A DNA stretch of 52,711 bases from an uncultured Bacteroidota bacterium. GTDB lineage: Bacteria; Bacteroidota; Bacteroidia; Bacteroidales; P3. The stretch lies in assembly GCA_902775135.1 (NCBI GenBank), contig CACYKY010000014.1:1-52711 (forward strand), read 5' to 3'. Shown in pieces: positions 9,459 through 18,002 of this stretch; positions within the stretch are counted from its first letter, which is position 1, and each line of letters opens with the position of its first letter. A program made the translations under genes and the position numbers. The notes beneath the pieces are model-generated. The model saw nothing but the letters and a program-made list of their open reading frames with translations, was not told the DNA's origin and made no database searches.

Positions 9459-10904
9459 ATGAAGAAAAAGCAAACCCTCAAATATATCCTTCTCGACCTG
9501 CTGGCAGCATTGCTCTCGTGGTCGGCGCTCTTTGCATTCCGCAAACTCGCCCTCGACCCTCCGCACCCCCAAGCGCTCACCCTGTCGGGCATACAGACCA
9601 TCTTTGCCGACCCCAACTACTGGCTCGGCCTGCTCCTCGTGCCTGCCGGATGGCTCGCCCTCTACACCATCCTCGGCACTTACCGCAATGTTCTCCGCAA
9701 GGCCCGCCTCAAAGAGCTTCTGGACACCCTCACGGCAACCCTGATAGGCGCCGTTGTCATCTTTTTCGTGCTGCTCCTCGATGACTCCACCTCCATCTAC
9801 AGCGACCATTACATAGCTTTCCTTTTCCTTCTTGCCGTCCACTTCTCCTTCACATACTTTTTCCGCCTCCTCATCACCTCACAGACGGTACGTCGCGTCC
9901 ACTCGCGTCAGATTGGATTCCCCACGCTACTCATTGGCGCCGGCATCAAGGCCCACCATACCTACCTTGACATCGAAAACCAAGAGACCTATTCCGGCAA
10001 CCTCATCATAGGCTACATTGATCCGTCGCCAGCCTCCGACACTCACACCCAACCCTCGCCCCTTTCCACCCTGATGCCCTGCCTAGGAACCATCGACGAC
10101 ATTCGTCCACTCATCGAGCAGTACCATATCGAAGAGGTCATCATCGCACTCGAGGACAGTCAGCGCGACCTCATCGGAGGCATCCTGCGCCAACTCAATT
10201 CCGCCGCCGACCTCATCATCAAACTCACACCCGACGCTCGAGACCTGATTGTTGGATCTGTCAAACAGCAATCCATCTTCCACTCGCCCTTCATCGTCAT
10301 CAACAACCGCCTCATGCCCGAGTGGCAATACTCCGTCAAGCGGATCGGTGACGTAGTCATCGCCCTGCTCGCCATGATTATTCTCTCACCCGTCTACCTT
10401 ATCACAGCCATCATCGTCCGCACCACTTCCCCCGGCCCCGTCTTCTATGCCCAGGAACGCATTGGACTCCACGGACGGCCATTCCGCATGCACAAATTCC
10501 GTTCCATGTATGTAGACGCCGAACAATCTGGTCCCGCACTCTCCAAGGACGACGACCCGCGCATTACACCCTTTGGACGATTCATGAGGAAAGTACGTCT
10601 CGACGAAATACCACAATTCTACAATGTTCTGCGTGGCACCATGTCCATTGTCGGCCCTCGACCCGAGCGCCAGTTCTACATCGACCAAATCGTACGTCGC
10701 GCACCCGAATACCTGCTTCTGCAGCGCATCAAACCCGGCATCACCTCTTGGGGACAAGTCAAGTACGGATACGCCTCATCAGTCGACGAGATGGTTGAGC
10801 GCCTACGCTACGACCTCCTGTACCTCGACAACATGTCCGTCACCACAGACCTGAAGATAATGGTTTACACCGCCAAAATCATTCTTCAAGGCAGAGGAAA
10901 GTAA
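9459..10904 (+). CDS. undecaprenyl-phosphate sugar phosphotransferase (polyprenyl glycosylphosphotransferase)
   Basis: The enzyme transfers a sugar-1-phosphate to undecaprenyl phosphate, starting exopolysaccharide or O-unit synthesis at the inner membrane. The 481 residues show the WcaJ-like layout. Four N-terminal membrane helices (about 10-135) come first, then a soluble Rossmann-like CoA-binding-type domain (about 145-270), a re-entrant helix (about 290-320) and the catalytic bac_transf domain. That domain carries PGPVFYAQERIG, FRMHKFRSM, VRLDEIPQFYNVLRG, SIVGPRPE and KPGITSWGQVKYGY. The sugar (Glc, Gal or other) cannot be read from sequence. It may be co-transcribed with the lipoprotein upstream. 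Confidence 0.95.
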   Translation: MKKKQTLKYILLDLLAALLSWSALFAFRKLALDPPHPQALTLSGIQTIFADPNYWLGLLLVPAGWLALYTILGTYRNVLRKARLKELLDTLTATLIGAVVIFFVLLLDDSTSIYSDHYIAFLFLLAVHFSFTYFFRLLITSQTVRRVHSRQIGFPTLLIGAGIKAHHTYLDIENQETYSGNLIIGYIDPSPASDTHTQPSPLSTLMPCLGTIDDIRPLIEQYHIEEVIIALEDSQRDLIGGILRQLNSAADLIIKLTPDARDLIVGSVKQQSIFHSPFIVINNRLMPEWQYSVKRIGDVVIALLAMIILSPVYLITAIIVRTTSPGPVFYAQERIGLHGRPFRMHKFRSMYVDAEQSGPALSKDDDPRITPFGRFMRKVRLDEIPQFYNVLRGTMSIVGPRPERQFYIDQIVRRAPEYLLLQRIKPGITSWGQVKYGYASSVDEMVERLRYDLLYLDNMSVTTDLKIMVYTAKIILQGRGK

Positions 10905-10968
10905 CCCACCCGGATCCACTCGGAGATACCCTATCCGAAAAAAACAAGCAGAAAGTCTTTTTCAACCC

Positions 10969-11016
10969 ATCCACTCCTACCAACAGACGCTTTGGGAGGA
11001 GTCGGATAGACGACTC
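10969..11016 (+). other. inverted repeats downstream of the sugar transferase gene
   Basis: ATCCACTCCT (10969-10978) can pair with AGGAGTCGGAT (10997-11007), and GAGTCG/CGACTC (10999-11004/11011-11016) form a competing hairpin. No T-run follows, so it is not a classic terminator. The rest of the 277-bp gap holds the decarboxylase promoter and AT-rich sequence, with no gene visible. Confidence 0.4.
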
Positions 11017-11112
11017 TTATGAATCATACTATATTTCAACAAATTACACAGAAAAACAATAATCAAACCCAACTTTTTTGAATATTTTTCAGAAAAGTAA
11101 CTAAATTAGTTG

Positions 11113-11120
11113 TATATTTG
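11113..11120 (+). promoter_or_regulatory. -7 element for the arginine decarboxylase gene
   Basis: TATATTTG matches TAnnTTTG and lies 61 bp upstream of the ATG. No TTTG is present at the standard -33 distance; the nearest is at 11077-11080. Confidence 0.6.
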
Positions 11121-11126
11121 CAGACG

Positions 11127-11145
11127 AATCCGAGTGAGTCGGATT
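11127..11145 (+). promoter_or_regulatory. hairpin at the predicted 5' end of the decarboxylase mRNA
   Basis: Perfect arms AATCCGA and TCGGATT flank a 5-base loop (GTGAG). The repeat begins about 7 bases after the -7 box, so it would form at the extreme 5' end of the transcript. It could be an mRNA-stabilising hairpin or an operator; the sequence does not decide. Confidence 0.4.
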
Positions 11146-11181
11146 GGGTAAAATGGTTGAATTTTAATCACATCAATAAAG

Positions 11182-12582
11182 ATGAAGAACAAATACTACG
11201 ACCTAATCGACCAAACGTTCGATTTCCCACAGGACGAATTCCGCACAGAGGATGGCGAACTGTATTTCCACGACATACCCTTGATGGAAATCATCAAACA
11301 GTACGGCACGCCGTTGAAGATCACCTACCTACCCAAAATCAGTTCACAGATTCAACGGGCCAAACGATTGTTCAACGTCGCCATTGCCAAAACCGACTAC
11401 CGAGGCACCTACAACTATTGCTACTGCACCAAGAGCAGCCACTTCGCCTTTGTATTAGAAGAGGCGCTGAAGAACGACATCAACCTCGAAACCTCGTCGG
11501 CTTTTGACATCAACCTCATCCAGGAACTGCACAACCAAGGATTGATAGACAAGGAGAAAGTAATTGTGTGCAACGGATTCAAAAAGGAACAATATATTGA
11601 GAATATTGTAGGTATTTTCAACGACGGATTCCACAATGTGATTCCTATTCTGGACAACAAAAACGAATACTACACCCTTGACCAGATGCTATCCGAGGGT
11701 GCCGAGCAGATGAGTTTGGGCATCCGCATAGCATCGGAAGAGGAGCCGAAATTCGACTTCTACACGTCGCGCCTGGGTATCCGATACAACGATATTGTCT
11801 CCTTCTATGAGGAACAGGTGAAGCCAAACAAAAAGTTCCGCTTCAAGATGCTGCACTTCTTTATCAACACCGGCATCCGCGACACAGCCTACTATTGGAA
11901 CGAGCTGGCAAAATGTGTCAACGTCTACTGCGACCTCAAACGCGTGTGCCCGGAGCTTGACTCGCTGAACATCGGTGGAGGGTTCCCTTCAAAGGTGAGC
12001 CTTGCGGCCACCTACGACTACGAATACATGGCCGAAGAAATCCTAGCGCAAATCAAAAACATCTGTTCCTTGCGGGGCGTGGAGGAGCCAAACATCTTCA
12101 CCGAATTCGGCAGCTTCACCGTTGGCGAGAGTGGCGCCACACTCTATTCCATCCTCGACCAAAAGCAGCAAAACGACCGCGAGCTGTGGTACATGATTGA
12201 CTCCAGCTTTATCACCACCCTGCCTGACACCTGGGGCATCAACCAACGCTTCATCATGCTGCCCATCAACCATTGGGACTGCGAGTACCAGCGTGTGTTC
12301 CTGGGAGGTCTGACATGTGATTCGGAAGACTACTACAACGCCGACAGTCACGCCAATGCCATCTTCCTGCCCAAGCTGCAAAAGGACGACCCCTTGTACA
12401 TCGGGTTCTTCCACACCGGGGCCTACCAGGAAAGCATCGGCGGCTACGGCGGCATACAGCACTGCCTGATACCGGCACCGAAGCACGTCATCATCGACAA
12501 GGACGAGAACGGCGAATACACAACCAAGCTATTCGCAAAAGAGCAGAGCTACAAATCGATGCTGAAGATCCTAGGATATTAA
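11182..12582 (+). CDS. speA: biosynthetic arginine decarboxylase, fold-III PLP enzyme (short Bacteroidetes type)
   Basis: The enzyme decarboxylates arginine to agmatine for polyamine synthesis. It has 466 residues, shorter than the proteobacterial SpeA and matching the compact form of Bacteroidota. The PLP-binding Lys is K84 in NYCYCTKSSH. The GGG of NIGGGFPSK is the phosphate-binding loop, and LTCDSEDYYN near residue 375 supplies the second-subunit catalytic Cys. The fold is an alanine-racemase-type barrel plus a C-terminal beta domain. The gene is monocistronic, with its own promoter and a strong terminator. A related carboxynorspermidine or diaminopimelate decarboxylase function is less likely but not excluded. 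Confidence 0.88.
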   Translation: MKNKYYDLIDQTFDFPQDEFRTEDGELYFHDIPLMEIIKQYGTPLKITYLPKISSQIQRAKRLFNVAIAKTDYRGTYNYCYCTKSSHFAFVLEEALKNDINLETSSAFDINLIQELHNQGLIDKEKVIVCNGFKKEQYIENIVGIFNDGFHNVIPILDNKNEYYTLDQMLSEGAEQMSLGIRIASEEEPKFDFYTSRLGIRYNDIVSFYEEQVKPNKKFRFKMLHFFINTGIRDTAYYWNELAKCVNVYCDLKRVCPELDSLNIGGGFPSKVSLAATYDYEYMAEEILAQIKNICSLRGVEEPNIFTEFGSFTVGESGATLYSILDQKQQNDRELWYMIDSSFITTLPDTWGINQRFIMLPINHWDCEYQRVFLGGLTCDSEDYYNADSHANAIFLPKLQKDDPLYIGFFHTGAYQESIGGYGGIQHCLIPAPKHVIIDKDENGEYTTKLFAKEQSYKSMLKILGY

Positions 12583-12604
12583 GCAGGTAACCAGACAATA
12601 GTAA

Positions 12605-12636
12605 AGCGAGAGGCTGCCTTTCGGCAGCCTCTCGCT
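12605..12636 (+). terminator. rho-independent terminator between speA and the FKBP gene
   Basis: A 14-bp perfect stem (AGCGAGAGGCTGCC with its complement) has a TTTC loop and is followed by a short ATTTT. It lies between two convergent genes, and the minus-strand side is also followed by T's, so it could work both ways. Confidence 0.9.
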
Positions 12637-12677
12637 ATTTTGGGGATTGCCGCTCCAAACGGCATTCTTCTTTCGTC

Positions 12678-13403
12678 TTAATCGTTGAAGGTCTTATGGA
12701 GTTCGATCTCGTAGATGAAGGGCGTGTAGCCCGGAATTCCGGATGCGCCAGTGGGGCCAAAGGCCAACTGATAGGGGAAATAGAAGCGGTAGATACTACC
12801 GGCATTCATGAGTTGGAAGGCATGGATGAGGCCGGGGAACATGGGCTCGCCGACAACATGCAGGATGGGAGGACGCTTCCCATAGGTCTGATCGTAGGGC
12901 TCACCCGTCAGCATGAGATAGCTCTTGTAGTCGAACTCGATACGCTGTCCGTAGATGGCATTGGGACCGGAACCTTGCTTGAGAACCTCATAATAGAAAC
13001 CTTTGGGGTGACGCTTAACGGCGGGATTGTTCTTGACAAGCTGCTGGAAATAGGCTTCCTGAGCCTGTTCCACCTGCTCCCTGGTGTTGGCAGCCACCTG
13101 GCGGAGGGAGTTTTCATACATGGTGGTGACAAAATCGATGGCCTCCTTGGTTTCGTCGGGTGTCATCGGTTGGGCGGTTCCGCCGTGAAGGGTATAAAGA
13201 GCCGAGCGCATGACAAGGTCGGCATCGAGCTCCTTGAAGAACCCCGTACTGAGGATGCTGGCAATGTTTTGGCCGTAGGCCCATGAGAGAGAGTCTACAG
13301 GGGTGCTTAGTTCCGGCACAGTAGTGGGAACCGTCACAGAGGAATTGTTGCCACAGGATGCCAACAAAAGGGCGCTGAGGACTATCAGAGAGAGTCTTTT
13401 CAT
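12678..13403 (-). CDS. FKBP-type peptidyl-prolyl isomerase lipoprotein
   Basis: The 241-residue envelope foldase has a lipoprotein signal (LLASC, Cys17). A helical FKBP N-terminal dimerisation region (about 35-135) comes next, then an FKBP catalytic domain (about 145-238). The domain shows FDYKSYLMLTGEPYDQTYG, PGLIHAFQLMNAG, PYQLAFGPTGASG and a final FIYEIEL strand. It probably sits in the periplasmic leaflet and helps fold exported proteins. It is the last gene of the long minus-strand series, 39 bp after the C25 protease gene, a plausible client or partner. Confidence 0.92.
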   Translation of the reverse strand: MKRLSLIVLSALLLASCGNNSSVTVPTTVPELSTPVDSLSWAYGQNIASILSTGFFKELDADLVMRSALYTLHGGTAQPMTPDETKEAIDFVTTMYENSLRQVAANTREQVEQAQEAYFQQLVKNNPAVKRHPKGFYYEVLKQGSGPNAIYGQRIEFDYKSYLMLTGEPYDQTYGKRPPILHVVGEPMFPGLIHAFQLMNAGSIYRFYFPYQLAFGPTGASGIPGYTPFIYEIELHKTFND

Positions 13404-13442
13404 CTTTGTGAGGATTGTTTTTAGTTGGTTTTTCGTGCTATT

Positions 13443-15788
13443 TTATTTGCTAATGACAAGTTTTTGCAGGCTGATACCAGTGTCGGTATGCAGACGAAGG
13501 AGGTAGATGCCTCCATGGTAGGGCTGCAGGGAGAGCTGGCAGCTGCCGTCGACGGCTGTGAGGTTGGCAAGAGGACGTCCCATGAGGTCGAGAACCTCCA
13601 CGCTCTGGAGCCCCTCTCCGCTGACGGTGCAAAGGTCGGAGGCTGGATTGGGAGCCACAGTGACTTTTTGCATACTGGCGGAAGCAATACCGACATTCAT
13701 ATCGCTGAAGTTCTTAAAGTAAGGCTTGTAGCCTTGGGCAGTCACCGAGAGACACACATTGCCGAGACTCTGGGTTGAAGCAAGGGTTAGCGTAGCATGG
13801 CCATCGGCATCAGCAAAAGCGGCGCCGAGGAGAAGATTGGAGTTGGTGTCGACTGCTGCAACATAGGCATAGGCAGGAACCACAGCATCCAATTTGTCGC
13901 CACGAAGAGAGGCGCTAGCCGTAAGTTCGTCGGCAGTACCGAGCCATGGGAGAAGCGAGGGGTCGCCCATAAGTTCGTAGATTTCCCAATAGTATTGCTT
14001 TGACTTGCTGCTGCTCAACTGGTTGTTGGATGCCGCATTGACGGCCATGTTGCCTGCAACAAGCATGCTGCCGGCAGTGACGGCATAGACCGATGGATCC
14101 TCGCCATGGGTATGGAAGAGACGGTCGTACATGCCGAGATTGTTGGCATTGTATGCAAGATTCATGGCATTATAGATGTTGGTGCGGATTCCGACGCTCC
14201 AATAGAAGTCTTCTTTCCAGTAGGTGGAGTTGGTGGCTCCGAAATAGGCGACAGCGCCAGCATTGTCGCGGCGAAGGAGCGCTTCGCCGAAGCAGACGTT
14301 CTCGTCAAATTTGTTGGACAGGCAGCAGTTGCCAATCATGATGGAAGGCTTGCCACTATTGCTCATGGCATTGACGTGCGAAACGGTGAAGGAGGGCTGA
14401 TGCCAACGGTCCCAGTCGCCGTGGGCGGAATAGTTCACCCAGCCTGCACCCTCGCTATAGAGGGTTCTGAGGGCAGTGGCAGCGGCGGAGCTGCCGGAAT
14501 TGCCGGTGACGGTAACACCGTCAGGATGGACGGAGGTGTTGTTCTTGTAGTAGGTCACATTGCCGAATCCGTTGTCATTGTTGACATAGAATGCGGCGAG
14601 GTAGTCCATCGTGGGATCACAATAGCGATAGGCATTGTCACCGCTGGAGCCTTGGTCGATACCCGAGACAAGGATGCCTTTGGAAAGATAGCTGTCATCG
14701 GCAAAGGCATACTGCTCGTAAAGGAGCGTCTTCCTGATGATACGACCGAGAACGACAGTATCGAGGGTGGAAAAACGGCCGGAATAGCAGTCGGGGAGAT
14801 TGTCGCCCGAGGTCCAAGTGGTGAAATAGAGGTCGGAAATGTGGTCGTAGCTTTCATACCACGAGGAAGAGGTGATGCGGGTATCGAAGGCCGCAAGACG
14901 GGTGTGATCACCAATTAGGAGAAGGTAGGTAGGAGCAGGAGCTTCGGCAGTGGCGTTGGTATAGAGACCTTTGAGGTAGTTGGCGACATCGGAGTTGGAA
15001 GAAAGACCCATATCGTCCATAAACACAAGGTCAACCATCATACCCTGACGACGCTTCCAGTTAGCAAAAGCAGAGAGGCTATGACAACGGAAATTACCAG
15101 GGGACATAATGACCATGCGGAGAGGAGCGCTGTTGGTGGCGTCCTTGGTGGTGAAGAGGCTGTTGAGGGTGGCTCCTGTGGTGAAAGCCGGCGAATGGTA
15201 GCGGCTGTAATGGTCAAGGGTGCCCTGCTGGTCGACATCATTGTAATTCACTGTGATAGTGGCCCGACGACAGAGAATAACTTGGCCTGTGACGGGATTG
15301 ACACGCACAGGACTGAAAACGAGAGTTGCCAATCGGCGGTCACGGGCGATACCTTCCACTTCGACCCTTGCTGTAGGCAGTCCCCAGAACTCATCGGCAG
15401 CGTAACGCTGGGCATCGATGACCGGTTCGGGATCCACAAGCTGTGACTTGGAACGACTGGGCTGCAAGGGATAGAGATTGGCGAGCTCGAGATTGATGGT
15501 GTCGTAAACAGCATCGGTGACATCAACGGAAATGGACTGGCAAAAGGGCACGGTAATGACATCTGTGCGCACAGGAATGGCCGGCGCGCCATAAAGTCCG
15601 CCACTGATAAAACCATCGAGCTCGAGGACGGTGGCCTTGTCACCATTGAAAGGAACGGTGTGAAAAGAAAGCTGAGGTGTCTCATAGCGAACCTGGAGCC
15701 TGTCGAAGTTGTCGACAGTTACGACCTGAGCCCGCAAGGAAACGCCGGCAACCATAGAAATCAAGAGAAACAAAAACGTTTTTTTCAT
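13443..15788 (-). CDS. gingipain-like C25 cysteine protease with T9SS sorting domain
   Basis: The secreted protease has 781 residues. The signal peptide spans about 1-20 (SLRA-Q). A propeptide-like beta region reaches about 200, followed by a C25 peptidase domain (about 220-640). The His is H456 in NYSAHGDW, and the nucleophile is probably C489 in GNCCLSNKF; the 33-residue spacing matches gingipains, and CFGEALLR follows as in the family. The C-terminal 80 residues form a type A T9SS sorting domain (VAPNPASD, VLDLMGRPL, GGIYLLRL, LQKLVISK). T9SS would export it and remove the tail. The gene starts only 15 bp after the RluA-like gene, so it probably shares that transcript. Substrate preference is unknown; it could be a PorU-like processing enzyme, but the full sorting tail favours a cargo. 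Confidence 0.9.
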   Translation of the reverse strand: MKKTFLFLLISMVAGVSLRAQVVTVDNFDRLQVRYETPQLSFHTVPFNGDKATVLELDGFISGGLYGAPAIPVRTDVITVPFCQSISVDVTDAVYDTINLELANLYPLQPSRSKSQLVDPEPVIDAQRYAADEFWGLPTARVEVEGIARDRRLATLVFSPVRVNPVTGQVILCRRATITVNYNDVDQQGTLDHYSRYHSPAFTTGATLNSLFTTKDATNSAPLRMVIMSPGNFRCHSLSAFANWKRRQGMMVDLVFMDDMGLSSNSDVANYLKGLYTNATAEAPAPTYLLLIGDHTRLAAFDTRITSSSWYESYDHISDLYFTTWTSGDNLPDCYSGRFSTLDTVVLGRIIRKTLLYEQYAFADDSYLSKGILVSGIDQGSSGDNAYRYCDPTMDYLAAFYVNNDNGFGNVTYYKNNTSVHPDGVTVTGNSGSSAAATALRTLYSEGAGWVNYSAHGDWDRWHQPSFTVSHVNAMSNSGKPSIMIGNCCLSNKFDENVCFGEALLRRDNAGAVAYFGATNSTYWKEDFYWSVGIRTNIYNAMNLAYNANNLGMYDRLFHTHGEDPSVYAVTAGSMLVAGNMAVNAASNNQLSSSKSKQYYWEIYELMGDPSLLPWLGTADELTASASLRGDKLDAVVPAYAYVAAVDTNSNLLLGAAFADADGHATLTLASTQSLGNVCLSVTAQGYKPYFKNFSDMNVGIASASMQKVTVAPNPASDLCTVSGEGLQSVEVLDLMGRPLANLTAVDGSCQLSLQPYHGGIYLLRLHTDTGISLQKLVISK

Positions 15789-15803
15789 TTTATTATGAAT
15801 ATA

Positions 15804-16487
15804 CTATTGAATATTAAACATCTTTTCAATTGAAGGGCACGGAGCCGTGATAGTGAGGTACTCGTGTGTAACGGGATGCTCAAAAGAAATACTGTGGGCA
15901 TGAAGGGATATGCTGCCGTCATCATTGCTTCGCGGCGCACCATACTTGAGGTCGCCTTTGATGGGACAGCCGATATTGGCCAACTGGCAACGAATCTGAT
16001 GGTGCCGTCCAGTGTGAAGATTGATATCGAGGAGGTGGTAACCGCCATCACTGACGGCAAGTTCGCGATATTCGAGGCGGGCAAGTTTGGCGTTGGGACG
16101 GGCCGAGGAGAAGACATAGGACTTGTTGCGTTCCTCGTTCTTGACGAGCCAGTTTTCCAATGCTCCGGCAGGCTGCGGAGGGGCATTCTTGACCACAGCC
16201 CAATAGTGCTTCTCAAACTCACGCGTGCGGACCTTTTCTACCATACGAGAGAGTGCCTTGGAGGTCTTTGCCAAGAGCACAACCCCCGAGACGGGACGGT
16301 CGAGCCGATGGATAACTCCACAATAGACATTGCCGGGCTTGTGGTCACGCTCCTTGATGAATTCTTTCACCAGTTCAGCCAAAGGAGTGTCGCCGGTCTT
16401 GTCGCCCTGGGTGATTTGCCCAGGCAACTTGTTCAGCGCCAACAAGTGGTTGTCTTCGTATAGAATCTGGTCGGCAATCATTATCAC
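15804..16487 (-). CDS. RluA-family pseudouridine synthase
   Basis: This enzyme isomerises uridine to pseudouridine in rRNA or tRNA. It has 227 residues with the catalytic motif HRLDRPVSG (Asp63) and the conserved LHTGRHHQIRCQLANIG block. No S4 domain is present, so the exact target (RluA, TruC or RluD type) is not readable. The start codon overlaps the psd stop by four bases (ATGA), indicating translational coupling; a second Met two codons in is an alternative start. The C25 protease gene follows 15 bp downstream. Confidence 0.93.
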   Translation of the reverse strand: MIMIADQILYEDNHLLALNKLPGQITQGDKTGDTPLAELVKEFIKERDHKPGNVYCGVIHRLDRPVSGVVLLAKTSKALSRMVEKVRTREFEKHYWAVVKNAPPQPAGALENWLVKNEERNKSYVFSSARPNAKLARLEYRELAVSDGGYHLLDINLHTGRHHQIRCQLANIGCPIKGDLKYGAPRSNDDGSISLHAHSISFEHPVTHEYLTITAPCPSIEKMFNIQ

Positions 16488-17143
16488 ACAATCTCAGCGA
16501 TGGGACTAATGGCGTTTTTCACCTTATCCTGCAAAGCCACATTGATAGGGAAATCGAGTGGAAGGAAAAGATCGACACGCGAACCGAAACGGATGAAACC
16601 GAGTTCTTGGTTCTGTTTGACACGTTCGCCTTCCTTGGAATAGCAGACAATACGACGTGCCATCACGCCAGCCACCTGGCGGATAAGGATGCGCTTGCCG
16701 TTATCGAGGAGCATTCCTATTTCGGTACGCTCGTTGAGGTCGCTGCTCTTGGGATAGGAGGCCACGAAATAGTTGCCACGACGGAACTTGACGTATTCCA
16801 CGAGGCCATCACAGGGGTAACGGTTCACATGCACATCGGTGCCACTCATAAAAATGGACACCTGCATGCATTCACCCTTGATATAGGTCTTCTCCGTCAC
16901 CTGCTCGATGGTGACGATGGTGCCGTCGGCAGGCGAGATGAGTTCCTTCGCACTCTCGGTGAAAATGCGACGAGGTATACGGAAGAAAGCCGTCACCATC
17001 AACCCGAAGATGACCAAGGCGCAGACAAAGAGGTAGTGTACCACGTTCCAATCCTTGCAGAAAAGGAGCATCAGCAACACTATCAAAAAGATAACGCCAC
17101 CGGTAATGGCAATGATTTTCTTTCCTTCACGATGGATTTTCAT
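16484..17143 (-). CDS. psd: phosphatidylserine decarboxylase proenzyme
   Basis: This enzyme converts phosphatidylserine to phosphatidylethanolamine in the inner membrane. The 219-residue protein is of the short type. Two membrane helices (about 10-28 and 33-53) precede SPADG (Asp73) and DVHVNR (His105). The self-cleavage site in IRFGSR lies between G187 and S188, and S188 becomes the pyruvoyl group. The gene lies 4 bp after cdsA and overlaps the RluA-like gene, so CDP-diacylglycerol synthesis and PE formation are encoded together. A pssA gene is not in view. Confidence 0.95.
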   Translation of the reverse strand: MKIHREGKKIIAITGGVIFLIVLLMLLFCKDWNVVHYLFVCALVIFGLMVTAFFRIPRRIFTESAKELISPADGTIVTIEQVTEKTYIKGECMQVSIFMSGTDVHVNRYPCDGLVEYVKFRRGNYFVASYPKSSDLNERTEIGMLLDNGKRILIRQVAGVMARRIVCYSKEGERVKQNQELGFIRFGSRVDLFLPLDFPINVALQDKVKNAISPIAEIV

Positions 17144-17147
17144 ATAC

Positions 17148-18002
17148 TTACAATATAATTAATGATATATACGCGTACGCGAAAGGCATGATGATGAGCA
17201 GGCTGTCGAAGCGGTCGAGGAAACCGCCATGTCCAGGCATAATATTGCCGCTATCCTTCATTCCGACAGAGCGCTTCAGCATGCTTTCCACCAAGTCGCC
17301 CAGCGTGTCGACAACACTGCAAATCAATCCCAAAGCCAGCCAGTGGTACCAAGCCACAGCAGGCTGGATCCAAGGGCCGACGAAGACAGCCAGCAAAATG
17401 GTGACCAACACACCGAAAGCGGTGCCTTCCCATGTCTTTCCGGGCGAATGGCGCTCCCACATCTTGTGCTTGCCAAAGAGGGAACCGCCGATATAGGCAC
17501 CTGAGTCATTGACCCAAACCATCAATATCAGCATCAGCACCACACGCGCTCCCACATCCGGAACCAGCGCAATCATCAGGCACAAAGGGATGGCAATATA
17601 GAGCATCGGGACCATGGTATAGGCGGCATCACGGAAAGGCTGGTCGCTCTTGGTCCACAGCTGTACTATAGCCGCCAATGCAAAGGCGCAGGGAAAGAGT
17701 ACAAAAGCCGACAACATTACGACGAACCCATTGAGAATACTGCTCAACACAGGCGGAACAATCACTACCGCGAAGGTAATCAAACAGTAGGCCACTGCCA
17801 ATGGCTCGCAAGCCTTGGAACCTTGTGTCTTAACCATACGGAAAAACTCATACGTGCACCCAAGCATGACGATGCCCAGGAACGTGGAAAAAATGAGTAG
17901 CCCATATACGGGATTCTTTATAAAGAATCCACTCAGCAGCGAGCCAAGGAAAAGCACAGCGTAGACAACGGCGCTGGCGGTGCGAATCCAAAATGTTTTC
18001 AT
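17148..18002 (-). CDS. cdsA: phosphatidate cytidylyltransferase (CDP-diglyceride synthase)
   Basis: The enzyme makes CDP-diacylglycerol from phosphatidic acid and CTP. It has 284 residues with about seven or eight membrane helices. The C-terminal signature runs from DLVESMLKRSVGMKDSG into PGHGGFLDRFDS, as in the CDS family pattern. The start codon overlaps the ftsH stop by four bases, showing tight coupling. The order ftsH-cdsA-psd links lipid synthesis with membrane proteostasis. Confidence 0.96.
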   Translation of the reverse strand: MKTFWIRTASAVVYAVLFLGSLLSGFFIKNPVYGLLIFSTFLGIVMLGCTYEFFRMVKTQGSKACEPLAVAYCLITFAVVIVPPVLSSILNGFVVMLSAFVLFPCAFALAAIVQLWTKSDQPFRDAAYTMVPMLYIAIPLCLMIALVPDVGARVVLMLILMVWVNDSGAYIGGSLFGKHKMWERHSPGKTWEGTAFGVLVTILLAVFVGPWIQPAVAWYHWLALGLICSVVDTLGDLVESMLKRSVGMKDSGNIMPGHGGFLDRFDSLLIIMPFAYAYISLIIL

